Assembly (NCBI GenBank): GCA_016191565.1
Contig: JACPWA010000091.1
Span: 1 to 12,928, forward strand
Direction of reading: 5' to 3'
DNA from: Simkania negevensis
GTDB lineage: Bacteria > Chlamydiota > Chlamydiia > Chlamydiales > Simkaniaceae
Length of the DNA: 12,928 nt
Part shown: positions 7,995 to 12,928 of the stretch, piece by piece
Layout: each line of letters begins with the position of its first letter
Position numbering within the stretch: position 1 is the first letter of the stretch
Position numbers and translations under genes: made by a program
The notes under the pieces: model-generated
Seen by the model: the letters and a program-made list of their open reading frames with translations, nothing else
Told to the model about the DNA's origin: nothing
The model's database searches: none

Positions 7995-9460
7995 AGCTTT
8001 ACTTCCTTGTCAAAATAGGGCGAAATAAGAGGGGCACATTTTCTCTCTTTTTCAAATTGGTAAGCAAAATGGAGCACCTTTGTATCTCCTAGTTGCGGTC
8101 CGATCAATTGAAGGCTTAATGGAAGCTTTTCTTTAGTAAGCCCGGTCGGGATGCTAATGGCAGGTAGGCCAGCAAGATTGACAAAAATGGTATAGATATC
8201 TTGGAGATACATTTCGATAGGTTCTTGGATTTTTCCAATTTCAAAAGAAGGAGAAGGGGTAGGAGGAATCGCAATCAGGTCGCATGTTTCAAAAGCTTTT
8301 GCAAATTCTCTAATGATCAGGGTGCGCACCTTTTGCGCTTTTTTATAATAGGCATCTTGAAATCCAGAAGAAAGCACAAAAGTCCCGAGTAGAATACGCC
8401 GTTTCACTTCCGCACCAAATCCCTCGCGACGAGAAAAATCATAGATCTCCTCTAAAGTTTTACCTTTTTCTGAACGGGTGCCATAGCGGATTCCATCGAA
8501 ACGGGCAAGGTTGGTTGAAGCCTCTGCATTGGTGAGAATGTAATACACAGGAAGGGAGTAGTCAAGGAGGGCAAGATCAATAGGAATAATCTCTACTCCT
8601 AGGGTTTTAAAGGTTTCAAGACTATTTTCAAAAGCCTCTTTCATCGGCTTAGAAAGATCTTTGAGAAATGTATAGGGAACTCCAATTTTTTTCCCCTGAA
8701 TAGAGGTAGTGAGATGATCTACATAAGGTTCAGGAGGAAGATGGAGGTTTGTTGCATCCTCTTTGCTAGGGCGGCTGAGCACCTCCATAAAAAGGGCGAT
8801 ATCTTTTACGCTATTAGCAAAGGGACCGATCTGATCAAAAGAGGAAGCGAAAGCAACAGCCCCATAGCGAGAGACCCGCCCATAGGTGGGTTTGAATCCA
8901 CATGTGCCGCAAAATGCTGCAGGCTGTCTGATTGATCCTCCAGTATCTGTTCCCAAGGCAAGGGGGCTAAGGCGTGCTGCAACAGCAGCAGCAGATCCTC
9001 CGGAAGATCCTCCAGGAGAATAGGAGAAGTTCCATGGATTACGGGTGAGCTGGTAAGCAGAGTTTTCTGTCGAAGAACCCATGGCAAACTCATCTAAGTT
9101 GGTCTTCCCAATAATGAGTCCATCTTCTCTTTCAATTTCTTCAATTACACTGGCATTAAAAGGGGCGCGATAGTTTGAAAGAAACTTTGAGCCGCAAGTA
9201 GTGATTTCCCCTTGAATATGAATGATATCCTTAATTGCAATTGGGATCCCTGCAAGTTTACCACACTTTTTTCCTTGAGATTTCTTAATATCGAGCTCTT
9301 CTGCTTTAGCCATCACCCGCTCAGATAGGATATTTAAAAAGGCTCCTAAATCAGGTTCCAGTATTTGAATCCTTTCCAAAAAGTAGGAGATAATAGAGGA
9401 AGCAGTTTCTTCTCCCTTAATGAAAGCCTCGTGAAGTTCCGTTGCAGTTTTCCGGTACAT
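7991..9460 (-). CDS. gatA: Asp/Glu-tRNA(Asn/Gln) amidotransferase subunit A
   Basis: Glutaminase subunit of GatCAB: it hydrolyses glutamine and channels ammonia to GatB for conversion of Glu-tRNA(Gln), and Asp-tRNA(Asn) where needed, in the cytoplasm. Its 489 residues are full length for the amidase-signature family. The Ser-cisSer-Lys triad is intact: Lys77 in GIPIAIKDI, Ser152 in [15 protein letters not shown] and Ser176 in [17 protein letters not shown]. The signature block [16 protein letters not shown] follows, and the C-terminal region [15 protein letters not shown] is typical. It starts 11 nt after gatC and its stop overlaps the gatB start (ATGA, 7991-7994), so GatA and GatB would be made in coupled fashion. 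With gatB broken, this otherwise intact protein would lack its partner unless another gatB exists. Confidence 0.96.
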   Translation of the reverse strand: MYRKTATELHEAFIKGEETASSIISYFLERIQILEPDLGAFLNILSERVMAKAEELDIKKSQGKKCGKLAGIPIAIKDIIHIQGEITTCGSKFLSNYRAPFNASVIEEIEREDGLIIGKTNLDEFAMGSSTENSAYQLTRNPWNFSYSPGGSSGGSAAAVAARLSPLALGTDTGGSIRQPAAFCGTCGFKPTYGRVSRYGAVAFASSFDQIGPFANSVKDIALFMEVLSRPSKEDATNLHLPPEPYVDHLTTSIQGKKIGVPYTFLKDLSKPMKEAFENSLETFKTLGVEIIPIDLALLDYSLPVYYILTNAEASTNLARFDGIRYGTRSEKGKTLEEIYDFSRREGFGAEVKRRILLGTFVLSSGFQDAYYKKAQKVRTLIIREFAKAFETCDLIAIPPTPSPSFEIGKIQEPIEMYLQDIYTIFVNLAGLPAISIPTGLTKEKLPLSLQLIGPQLGDTKVLHFAYQFEKERKCAPLISPYFDKEVKL

Positions 9461-9471
9461 GACTTTGCTCG

Positions 9472-9768
9472 TTAAAATTGGATTACAGGGGGAATGCGGA
9501 GCATCCCTCCGACATGAGAAGGACTGTTTTCTAAAAAGGTTTTCCGATCGAGAGTTTCTTTGACCTCATCCTCTCTCATCTCACTTATAAGAGTTTCGAG
9601 AGCGTGGTTACAGGGAGGGATCCCTTCTGTATTTAACTCATTTAAAGAATCAAAATGATGAACAATTGCTTCTAAGTTTTGAGCAAGCACTTCTATTTCC
9701 TTTTCAGAGCACTCAATCCGAGAAAGTCTGGTGAGTTTTTTTACTACCTCAAGATCAAATGATTTCAT
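9472..9768 (-). CDS. gatC: Asp/Glu-tRNA(Asn/Gln) amidotransferase subunit C
   Basis: Small subunit of GatCAB that wraps around GatA and stabilises the GatA-GatB complex. It has 98 residues, the normal length. Family features are the N-terminal helix VVKKLTRLSRIECSEKEIEVLAQNLEAIVHHFDSL (shown here only as a landmark near residues 9-42, split as VVKKLTRLSRIE and CSEKEIEVLAQNLEAI), then NTEGIPPCNHAL, the conserved MREDEVKETLDR, and the closing RIPPVIQF. The ATG at 9766-9768 has AAAGG eight nt upstream. It is the first gene of gatC-gatA-gatB, preceded by a leader of about 150 nt and the promoter at 9927-9955. Confidence 0.94.
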   Translation of the reverse strand: MKSFDLEVVKKLTRLSRIECSEKEIEVLAQNLEAIVHHFDSLNELNTEGIPPCNHALETLISEMREDEVKETLDRKTFLENSPSHVGGMLRIPPVIQF

Positions 9769-9820
9769 AAAGAACCTTTAACTTGTACCAAACACAATTA
9801 AAAATTAACGAATTGCTATT

Positions 9821-9859
9821 AACCTGAGTTCTCTAATTGCGCACAAGAGGACTCAGGTT
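9821..9859. repeat. Stem-loop in the gatC leader with ends matching the third palindrome
   Basis: AACCTGAGTTCTCT (9821-9834) pairs with AGAGGACTCAGGTT (9846-9859), 13 of 14 positions, around an 11-nt loop. In the - strand transcript from the promoter at 9927-9955 it would fold in the gatC 5' leader about 50 nt before the start codon. No T-run follows on either strand, so it is not a standard terminator. TATTAACCTGAGTT (9817-9830) is the exact reverse complement of 12573-12586, the right end of the fold-back element at 12415-12583. It may be an internally deleted relic of that element, or a regulatory hairpin that resembles it by chance. Confidence 0.6.
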
Positions 9860-9926
9860 GTTAGGGGATACTTTATTGGAGTACTTTAATATGCTGAAAG
9901 CCAAATGCCTGGGTATCATTCTGACA

Positions 9927-9955
9927 ATTCTAAAGTGTAACTTTAGATCTGTCAA
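9927..9955 (-). promoter_or_regulatory. Sigma70-type promoter of gatCAB with an overlapping dyad
   Basis: On the - strand TTGACA (9955-9950) is followed after exactly 17 nt by TAGAAT (9932-9927): a perfect -35 and a one-mismatch -10. Initiation would fall near 9920, leaving a leader of about 150 nt before gatC. The spacer and -10 are covered by a perfect inverted repeat, TCTAAAGT-GTA-ACTTTAGA (9929-9947), which could serve as an operator for a dimeric regulator. The promoter is inferred from sequence only. Confidence 0.62.
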
Positions 9956-9966
9956 CATTTTTTCTT

Positions 9967-9989
9967 AATATGCTTATAATAAGCATATT
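9967..9989. promoter_or_regulatory. Perfect inverted repeat AATATGCTTA-TAA-TAAGCATATT
   Basis: Ten-bp arms with a 3-nt centre and no mismatch, placed 11 bp upstream of the gatCAB -35 hexamer and 20 bp downstream of the stop of the 526-residue gene. It could be a binding site for a regulator upstream of the promoter, or a transcript-end hairpin for the gene at 10010-11590. On the - strand the hairpin is followed by AAGAAAAAATG, not by T residues, which argues against an intrinsic terminator. The role is not settled. Confidence 0.5.
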
Positions 9990-10009
9990 GCTTTATATAT
10001 TTTACATAT

Positions 10010-11590
10010 CTAACCATCTTTTAGCTTCCAATCAACAGGAAGTTTCTTTCCATTAGGCAAAGTGGAGTAATCATAAAGGACCAAATTGCGATAAGGGGGA
10101 ACTAGTTGACCATAAAAATTTCTAAAAAGGAGCTCTCGTAAAAATCCCTCTTTACTTTGCCCTTTGCCTAGGAAATAAAGAAAGTTATTCAAAGACCAGT
10201 TCCCAAAGAAGCAGTTTTTAGGAAGGTTAAAGCTTGTATTAAATACAAAATAGATCTTGCTTCTGAGCTCTTTAGAAAGTCTAGGAAAGAGGTAATTTAC
10301 TGGAATAGGAGTATAAAGGTACTCTGCTTCTATAATATCTTCTGTAGCGCTGATTGCAGAAGAAAGAGTCAGCTCTTGATTAGAAGAGGGAGGAACAGAA
10401 ACAGTTTTAGTTGCAAAGGAAGAAGGGGCAAGGATAATTTTAATAGTTTCTCCCTTCACTAACTTTCCTTCTCGCTTGATCCCTCCTGTCCTGAAATAGG
10501 TATACTTTCCTTCTGCTCGGTTGGATCCTTTTGGAATAGAGACAAATCCAGGTCCTTTTTGAAAAGGGATCCCACGAAAATTCTTTCCAAGAAAATAAGC
10601 AAGGGCTGTCGCATCCTCTTTTTGGTCTTGAGAAGGGTCTGGCAAAAGCTTCTGATTTTGATAGATCGAATCCACAAAGCGCACGTCAGATAGGTCTAGG
10701 TAGACTGTATCAAGCAGGGGACCATTCTTTCCTTTCCGATAATTTGGACTTAAATAGGAAGGAGCATTTGAAGGAAATCCTTTAGGAGGGATGATTTCAA
10801 GTTCATCAGGCTTTTCCCCTTTTAGATCGGTGCTTAAAGGAAAACGGGAAAGATTGGAAAGGATAAATTCCTTTTCTTCCATTGGGAGGAGCATTCCTGT
10901 TCCCAAAGTGGGAAAGTGGTTTATTAAGGAAGATAAAACCCCATGACGATATTGATCTAAGGCAACAACTAAATTTTGTTTATGTTCTTCTTCTTTTATT
11001 TCTCGATCTTCTTCTTTTATTTCTCGAGGATCAAGAACAATCCGATGGATAAGAGGACCTCCTTCATGGGAAGGATCAAAGCGTTCATTAATCTGGCTTA
11101 TCCACTTAAGTTTTTCATTAAGATCTAAAAACTCTCCAAAAGGTTTCTTTTCTCTTCCACTAAGCCTGATAAAAAGTTCTTTGGGATTTAGGAGATAATC
11201 ATAGAAAGAGGAAGGTGATCCTCGAAACCCCTCTTTATCAAAGAGGGCTTCGAGCTCACAAAAGGGAGAAAAGGAAAGAGCCCAATAGTAAAAATTATCA
11301 TTTTTTTCCTCATCAAAATGGTCGTAATGAAAAAAAGGGAAGAGAGAAGGATCTAAAATTTTAATAATCAGACGTCTGATTCCATGTTTTTGCACAAAGG
11401 AAGAGATCCCTTCGAAAAGAGAGGTGAGTTGTGCTGTTTTTTCTTCTGGAGTAAGCTGGGCAAAAGAGATCTCTTTGTATTCAGACCAGAGACTAAAATT
11501 AAATTCGTGAAGCGGACTTTTTTCTCCTCCTTTAAGAAAGCTAGTAAGAAAAAGAAAGAAGAAGGAAAACTTGAGTATTGAGCTTTTCAT
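10010..11590 (-). CDS. Exported protein of unknown function, 526 residues
   Basis: I do not recognise this family. The N-terminus (MKSSILKFSFFFLFLTSFLKGG) is a Sec-type signal with no lipobox, so the product is probably periplasmic, outer-membrane or secreted. The rest is soluble-looking, rich in aromatic and charged residues, with no further membrane helix. Blocks that might be conserved are RRLIIKILDPSLFPFF (about 71-86), SLINHFPTLGTGMLLPMEE (about 218-236) and IYFVFNTSFNLPKNCFFGNW. A perfect 21-bp tandem duplication encodes REIKEED-REIKEEE near residues 188-201, probably a variable surface loop. The start has an AAGGG ribosome binding site and a possible promoter at 11609-11637. There are no partner genes: gatCAB lies downstream behind its own promoter and a DUF378 gene is divergent. 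The long clean frame with a signal peptide makes it a real gene. Confidence 0.8.
   Translation of the reverse strand: MKSSILKFSFFFLFLTSFLKGGEKSPLHEFNFSLWSEYKEISFAQLTPEEKTAQLTSLFEGISSFVQKHGIRRLIIKILDPSLFPFFHYDHFDEEKNDNFYYWALSFSPFCELEALFDKEGFRGSPSSFYDYLLNPKELFIRLSGREKKPFGEFLDLNEKLKWISQINERFDPSHEGGPLIHRIVLDPREIKEEDREIKEEEHKQNLVVALDQYRHGVLSSLINHFPTLGTGMLLPMEEKEFILSNLSRFPLSTDLKGEKPDELEIIPPKGFPSNAPSYLSPNYRKGKNGPLLDTVYLDLSDVRFVDSIYQNQKLLPDPSQDQKEDATALAYFLGKNFRGIPFQKGPGFVSIPKGSNRAEGKYTYFRTGGIKREGKLVKGETIKIILAPSSFATKTVSVPPSSNQELTLSSAISATEDIIEAEYLYTPIPVNYLFPRLSKELRSKIYFVFNTSFNLPKNCFFGNWSLNNFLYFLGKGQSKEGFLRELLFRNFYGQLVPPYRNLVLYDYSTLPNGKKLPVDWKLKDG
10986..11027. repeat. Perfect 21-bp tandem duplication inside the exported-protein gene
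   Basis: The 21-bp unit at 10986-11006 is repeated exactly at 11007-11027 (each ends TTTATTTCTCGA). It keeps the frame and adds seven residues (REIKEED, then REIKEEE). Perfect identity indicates a recent slippage or duplication event, so copy number may differ between strains. Confidence 0.9.
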
Positions 11591-11608
11591 ATGGCCCTTT
11601 TATATTTT

Positions 11609-11637
11609 ATTAAAAATATAGCTTGAAAATGACTCAA
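11609..11637 (-). promoter_or_regulatory. Candidate promoter of the 526-residue exported protein
   Basis: On the - strand TTGAGT (11637-11632), 17 nt, then TTTAAT (11614-11609). The start codon follows after a very short leader containing AAAAGGG. The -10 lies inside an AT-only inverted repeat, TATATTTT-ATTA-AAAATATA (11601-11620). The match is fair for an AT-rich region. The remaining stretch to 11899 holds no gene that I can support, only AT-rich sequence and a short dyad GTAGG-TT-CCTAC at 11867-11878 before the DUF378 gene. Confidence 0.35.
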
Positions 11638-11899
11638 GAGCAAGAAGAGATCCTTTTCGTCGTTTAATATTCATTGATTATCAAAAGCTTAGATGTAGTA
11701 TTTTCTTTCATCATGAAAAATTAGTGACAATTTAAAAATAAAATCACAAAATGAGGAAGAAAAGAAACGAGTGAACCTATTGCGCTATTTAGATCTTTGC
11801 GGTTTTTCAGTGACTTTCTTTTGGAAAAACTGCTCTGAATAAATAAGAAAACTTAAATATTCGGAAGTAGGTTCCTACACTTAAACAGAGGAGTTTGCG

Positions 11900-12127
11900 A
11901 TGAAGGTTATCAGTTTTATCGCTTTAGTTTTGATTTTAGTTGGTGCAATTAACTGGGGACTTTGGGGCTTTTTCCAATTTGATATCGTGGCCTATCTTTT
12001 TGGAGGAAATTCTACTTGGCTTAGCCGTTTGGTTTATGCAATTGTTGGGCTTGCAGGTATCTGGGGTCTTAGCTTCCTTGGAAAGTGCAAAAAGCTTTGC
12101 TGCCATTCTTCAGATAAATCATGCTAA
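11900..12127 (+). CDS. DUF378-family small membrane protein with a cysteine-rich tail
   Basis: A 75-residue inner-membrane protein. The family pattern is clear: IALVLILVGAINWGLWGFF (TM1 with the NWGL motif), FDIVAYLFGG, then LSRLVYAIVGLAGIWGLSFL (TM2). DUF378 has no established function. After TM2 the usual short end is replaced by GKCKKLCCHSSDKSC, with Cys63, Cys67, Cys68, His69 and Cys75, which could bind metal or form disulfides depending on topology. A strong ribosome binding site AGAGGAG (11887-11893) lies six nt before the ATG. The gene stands alone, divergent from the 526-residue gene and followed by its own terminator. A second overlapping frame is a shadow. Confidence 0.88.
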   Translation: MKVISFIALVLILVGAINWGLWGFFQFDIVAYLFGGNSTWLSRLVYAIVGLAGIWGLSFLGKCKKLCCHSSDKSC

Positions 12128-12132
12128 GTTAA

Positions 12133-12191
12133 TTCACCATTTGGTGAAACCTTCTTAACTAAAATAGGGAGAAGTTTTTCTCCCTATTTTT
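12133..12191 (+). terminator. Intrinsic terminator of the DUF378 gene, preceded by a small hairpin
   Basis: AAAATAGGGAGAA (12161-12173) pairs perfectly over 13 bp with TTCTCCCTATTTT (12178-12190) around a 4-nt loop, and the descending arm ends in the T-run. The A-tract on the ascending side makes it potentially bidirectional. A second short hairpin, TTCACCA-TT-TGGTGAA (12133-12148), lies just after the stop codon. Confidence 0.88.
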
Positions 12192-12195
12192 ATAA

Positions 12196-12360
12196 TAGAC
12201 TCCTTTCGAAACTCCATTTATTTGCCAAAACAACGATTTTTGCCATCTCTAAAAACCGATTGTTTCAGCCATGTGTTCCCACATTGTCTTCAAAATCGTT
12301 TTTAAGACCTGTCTAAAACGCGCCATTTTTCCAAACAAAGCGAGTTTCGAAAGAAGTCTA
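12196..12360. mobile_element. MITE-like palindromic element, TAGAC-ended
   Basis: The ends TAGACTCCTTTCGAAACTC (12196-12214) and the reverse complement of 12342-12360 differ at one of 19 positions. Complementarity continues with gaps and mismatches across the whole 165 bp, with blocks such as TTTG..AAAA, AAAAACCGATT against AAAAACGATTT, and a centre ATGTG-TTCC-CACAT near 12276. Both ends carry TA, compatible with a TA target duplication as made by IS630/mariner-type transposases; that link is inference. It has no coding capacity. It begins five bp after the DUF378 terminator and is not related in its ends to the other two palindromes. Confidence 0.72.
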
Positions 12361-12414
12361 GTCTTTCTGTTTGATTAAGTTTTACTTGTCTAAAAAAAAC
12401 CTCCTTCTTCATAA

Positions 12415-12583
12415 TAACCTGAATTTTGGGTTCAATTTGCTCAGAATCAACAAAGGTTTTTGGGGGAGTTTTATTGTTTTTTTTCGAAGGGAATATTCAA
12501 ATGTGATAGCCTTAAGAAAAAAAAGGAGCAAAATCACGAAAAAATCGTTGATAATGAACAAATTGAACCCAAAACTCAGGTTA
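12415..12583. mobile_element. MITE-like palindromic element, TAACCTGA-ended
   Basis: The first 25 bp (12415-12439, starting TAACCTGAATTTTGGG) match the reverse complement of the last 25 bp (12559-12583) with one mismatch. Similarity continues through ATCAAC and a run of eight T, and the centre is GAATATTC (12491-12498). Length is 169 bp and the ends carry TA. It lies 54 bp after the previous palindrome and 43 bp before the ATG of the SRPBCC gene, so it forms most of that gene's upstream region. Two opposed frames across it (12371-12664 and 12409-12594) share the peptide theme NFGFNL/KLNPK only because the DNA is palindromic; neither is a credible gene. Confidence 0.75.
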
Positions 12584-12626
12584 ATAAGTTGCAATTTAGA
12601 AAGTGACGTTTATTCAAGGAAAGGAA

Positions 12627-12928
12627 ATGGCCCTAGAAAAGTTTCATTTCCGCTCGGTAATTAACTACCCAGCAGAGCAGCTCTTTGAGTGGCATCTTAG
12701 AAGCTTAGCTATACAAAGACGTATCCCTCCTTGGGAAGGGATAGAACCTCTTTCTTTTAAAGAAGATCTTGTTACCGGTGAGTTTAATGGTGTTTTTAGA
12801 GTTAAATTTTATCCTTTCTATTGGGGTAAAGTAAAGCTTAAACAGTTAATTAATAAAGAGATTAGATTAATTACAATTAGGGCTGAAGGATCGATTTTTT
12901 CTCATTTTGAATATACAACAAAACTTAT
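12627..12928 (+). CDS. SRPBCC-domain protein, probable TIGR01777-family N-terminus, cut by the right edge
   Basis: An open frame starts at ATG 12627, preceded by AAGGA at the expected distance, and stays open for 100 codons to the window end. It begins MALEKFHFRSVINYPAEQLF and continues EWHLRSLAIQRRIPPWEGIEPL. The pattern of a beta strand, PAEQLFEWH, then RRIPPWE closely recalls the N-terminal SRPBCC (START-like) domain that some TIGR01777 proteins carry ahead of an NAD-dependent epimerase/dehydratase domain. The downstream Rossmann domain, if present, is outside the window. Function of these fusions is poorly known (older annotations say cell-division inhibitor). The frame is real by ribosome binding site and family resemblance; the exact family is less sure. 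Confidence 0.7.
   Translation, partial: MALEKFHFRSVINYPAEQLFEWHLRSLAIQRRIPPWEGIEPLSFKEDLVTGEFNGVFRVKFYPFYWGKVKLKQLINKEIRLITIRAEGSIFSHFEYTTKL

Noticed and set aside
7581..8018. Long + strand frame opposite gatB
   Set aside because: An antisense shadow of conserved GatB coding sequence with no start signal or recognisable protein features.
12196..12583. CRISPR array or tandem repeat tract
   Set aside because: The repeats are inverted pairs with unrelated end sequences, not regularly spaced direct repeats.
12371..12664. Open frames of 97 (+) and 61 (-, 12409-12594) residues across the third palindrome
   Set aside because: They mirror each other because the DNA is palindromic, have no ribosome binding site or family features, and the + frame overlaps the start of the better supported SRPBCC gene.

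Overview
The window is a bacterial chromosome segment, AT-leaning and densely coded, of Gram-negative type: a tripartite efflux pump with an outer-membrane channel, two proteins with lipoprotein-type signals and one Sec-type exported protein. The gatCAB amidotransferase operon, the GatB sequence (a '[15 protein letters not shown]' block and a C-terminal YqeY-like tail) and the presence of XerD suggest a member of the Chlamydiota outside the genus Chlamydia. That assignment is inference from memory of the families and was not tested by a search.

Layout from left to right. (1) The 3' part of xerD on the + strand, entering from the left edge. (2) Convergent to it, on the - strand, an efflux operon transcribed in the order outer-membrane factor (6649-5180), periplasmic adaptor (5008-3899), RND pump (3902-762). 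(3) Upstream, also on the - strand, gatC-gatA-gatB with a good sigma70-type promoter at 9927-9955. gatB is broken: a block of about 65 codons is missing and the frame changes at the junction. (4) A 526-residue exported protein of unknown function on the - strand. (5) On the + strand, a small DUF378 membrane protein with its own terminator. (6) A gene-poor stretch holding two long imperfect palindromes. (7) The start of an SRPBCC-type gene, probably of the TIGR01777 family, running off the right edge.

The main finding is a set of three MITE-like fold-back elements of 158-169 bp, each a near full-length palindrome with 16-25 bp well-matched ends and no coding capacity. The element at 5040-5197 lies between the outer-membrane-factor and adaptor genes, is flanked by direct TTTAA repeats, and supplies the last codons and stop of the outer-membrane-factor gene. 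Removing it in silico with one TTTAA restores an open frame that ends in an ATGA overlap with the adaptor start. The same ATGA overlap joins adaptor/pump and gatA/gatB. This is strong internal evidence for a real insertion that split a translationally coupled operon. The other two (12196-12360 and 12415-12583) sit almost side by side, end in TA, and have different terminal sequences, so the window appears to hold three element families. A 39-bp stem-loop in the gatC leader carries the same end sequence as the third element.

The pump, adaptor and channel together would export small molecules from the cell. GatCAB would convert misacylated Glu-tRNA(Gln) (and Asp-tRNA(Asn)) to the correct aminoacyl-tRNA, but not with gatB as it stands here. 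Either a second copy exists elsewhere, or the lesion is an assembly error, or the pathway is being lost.
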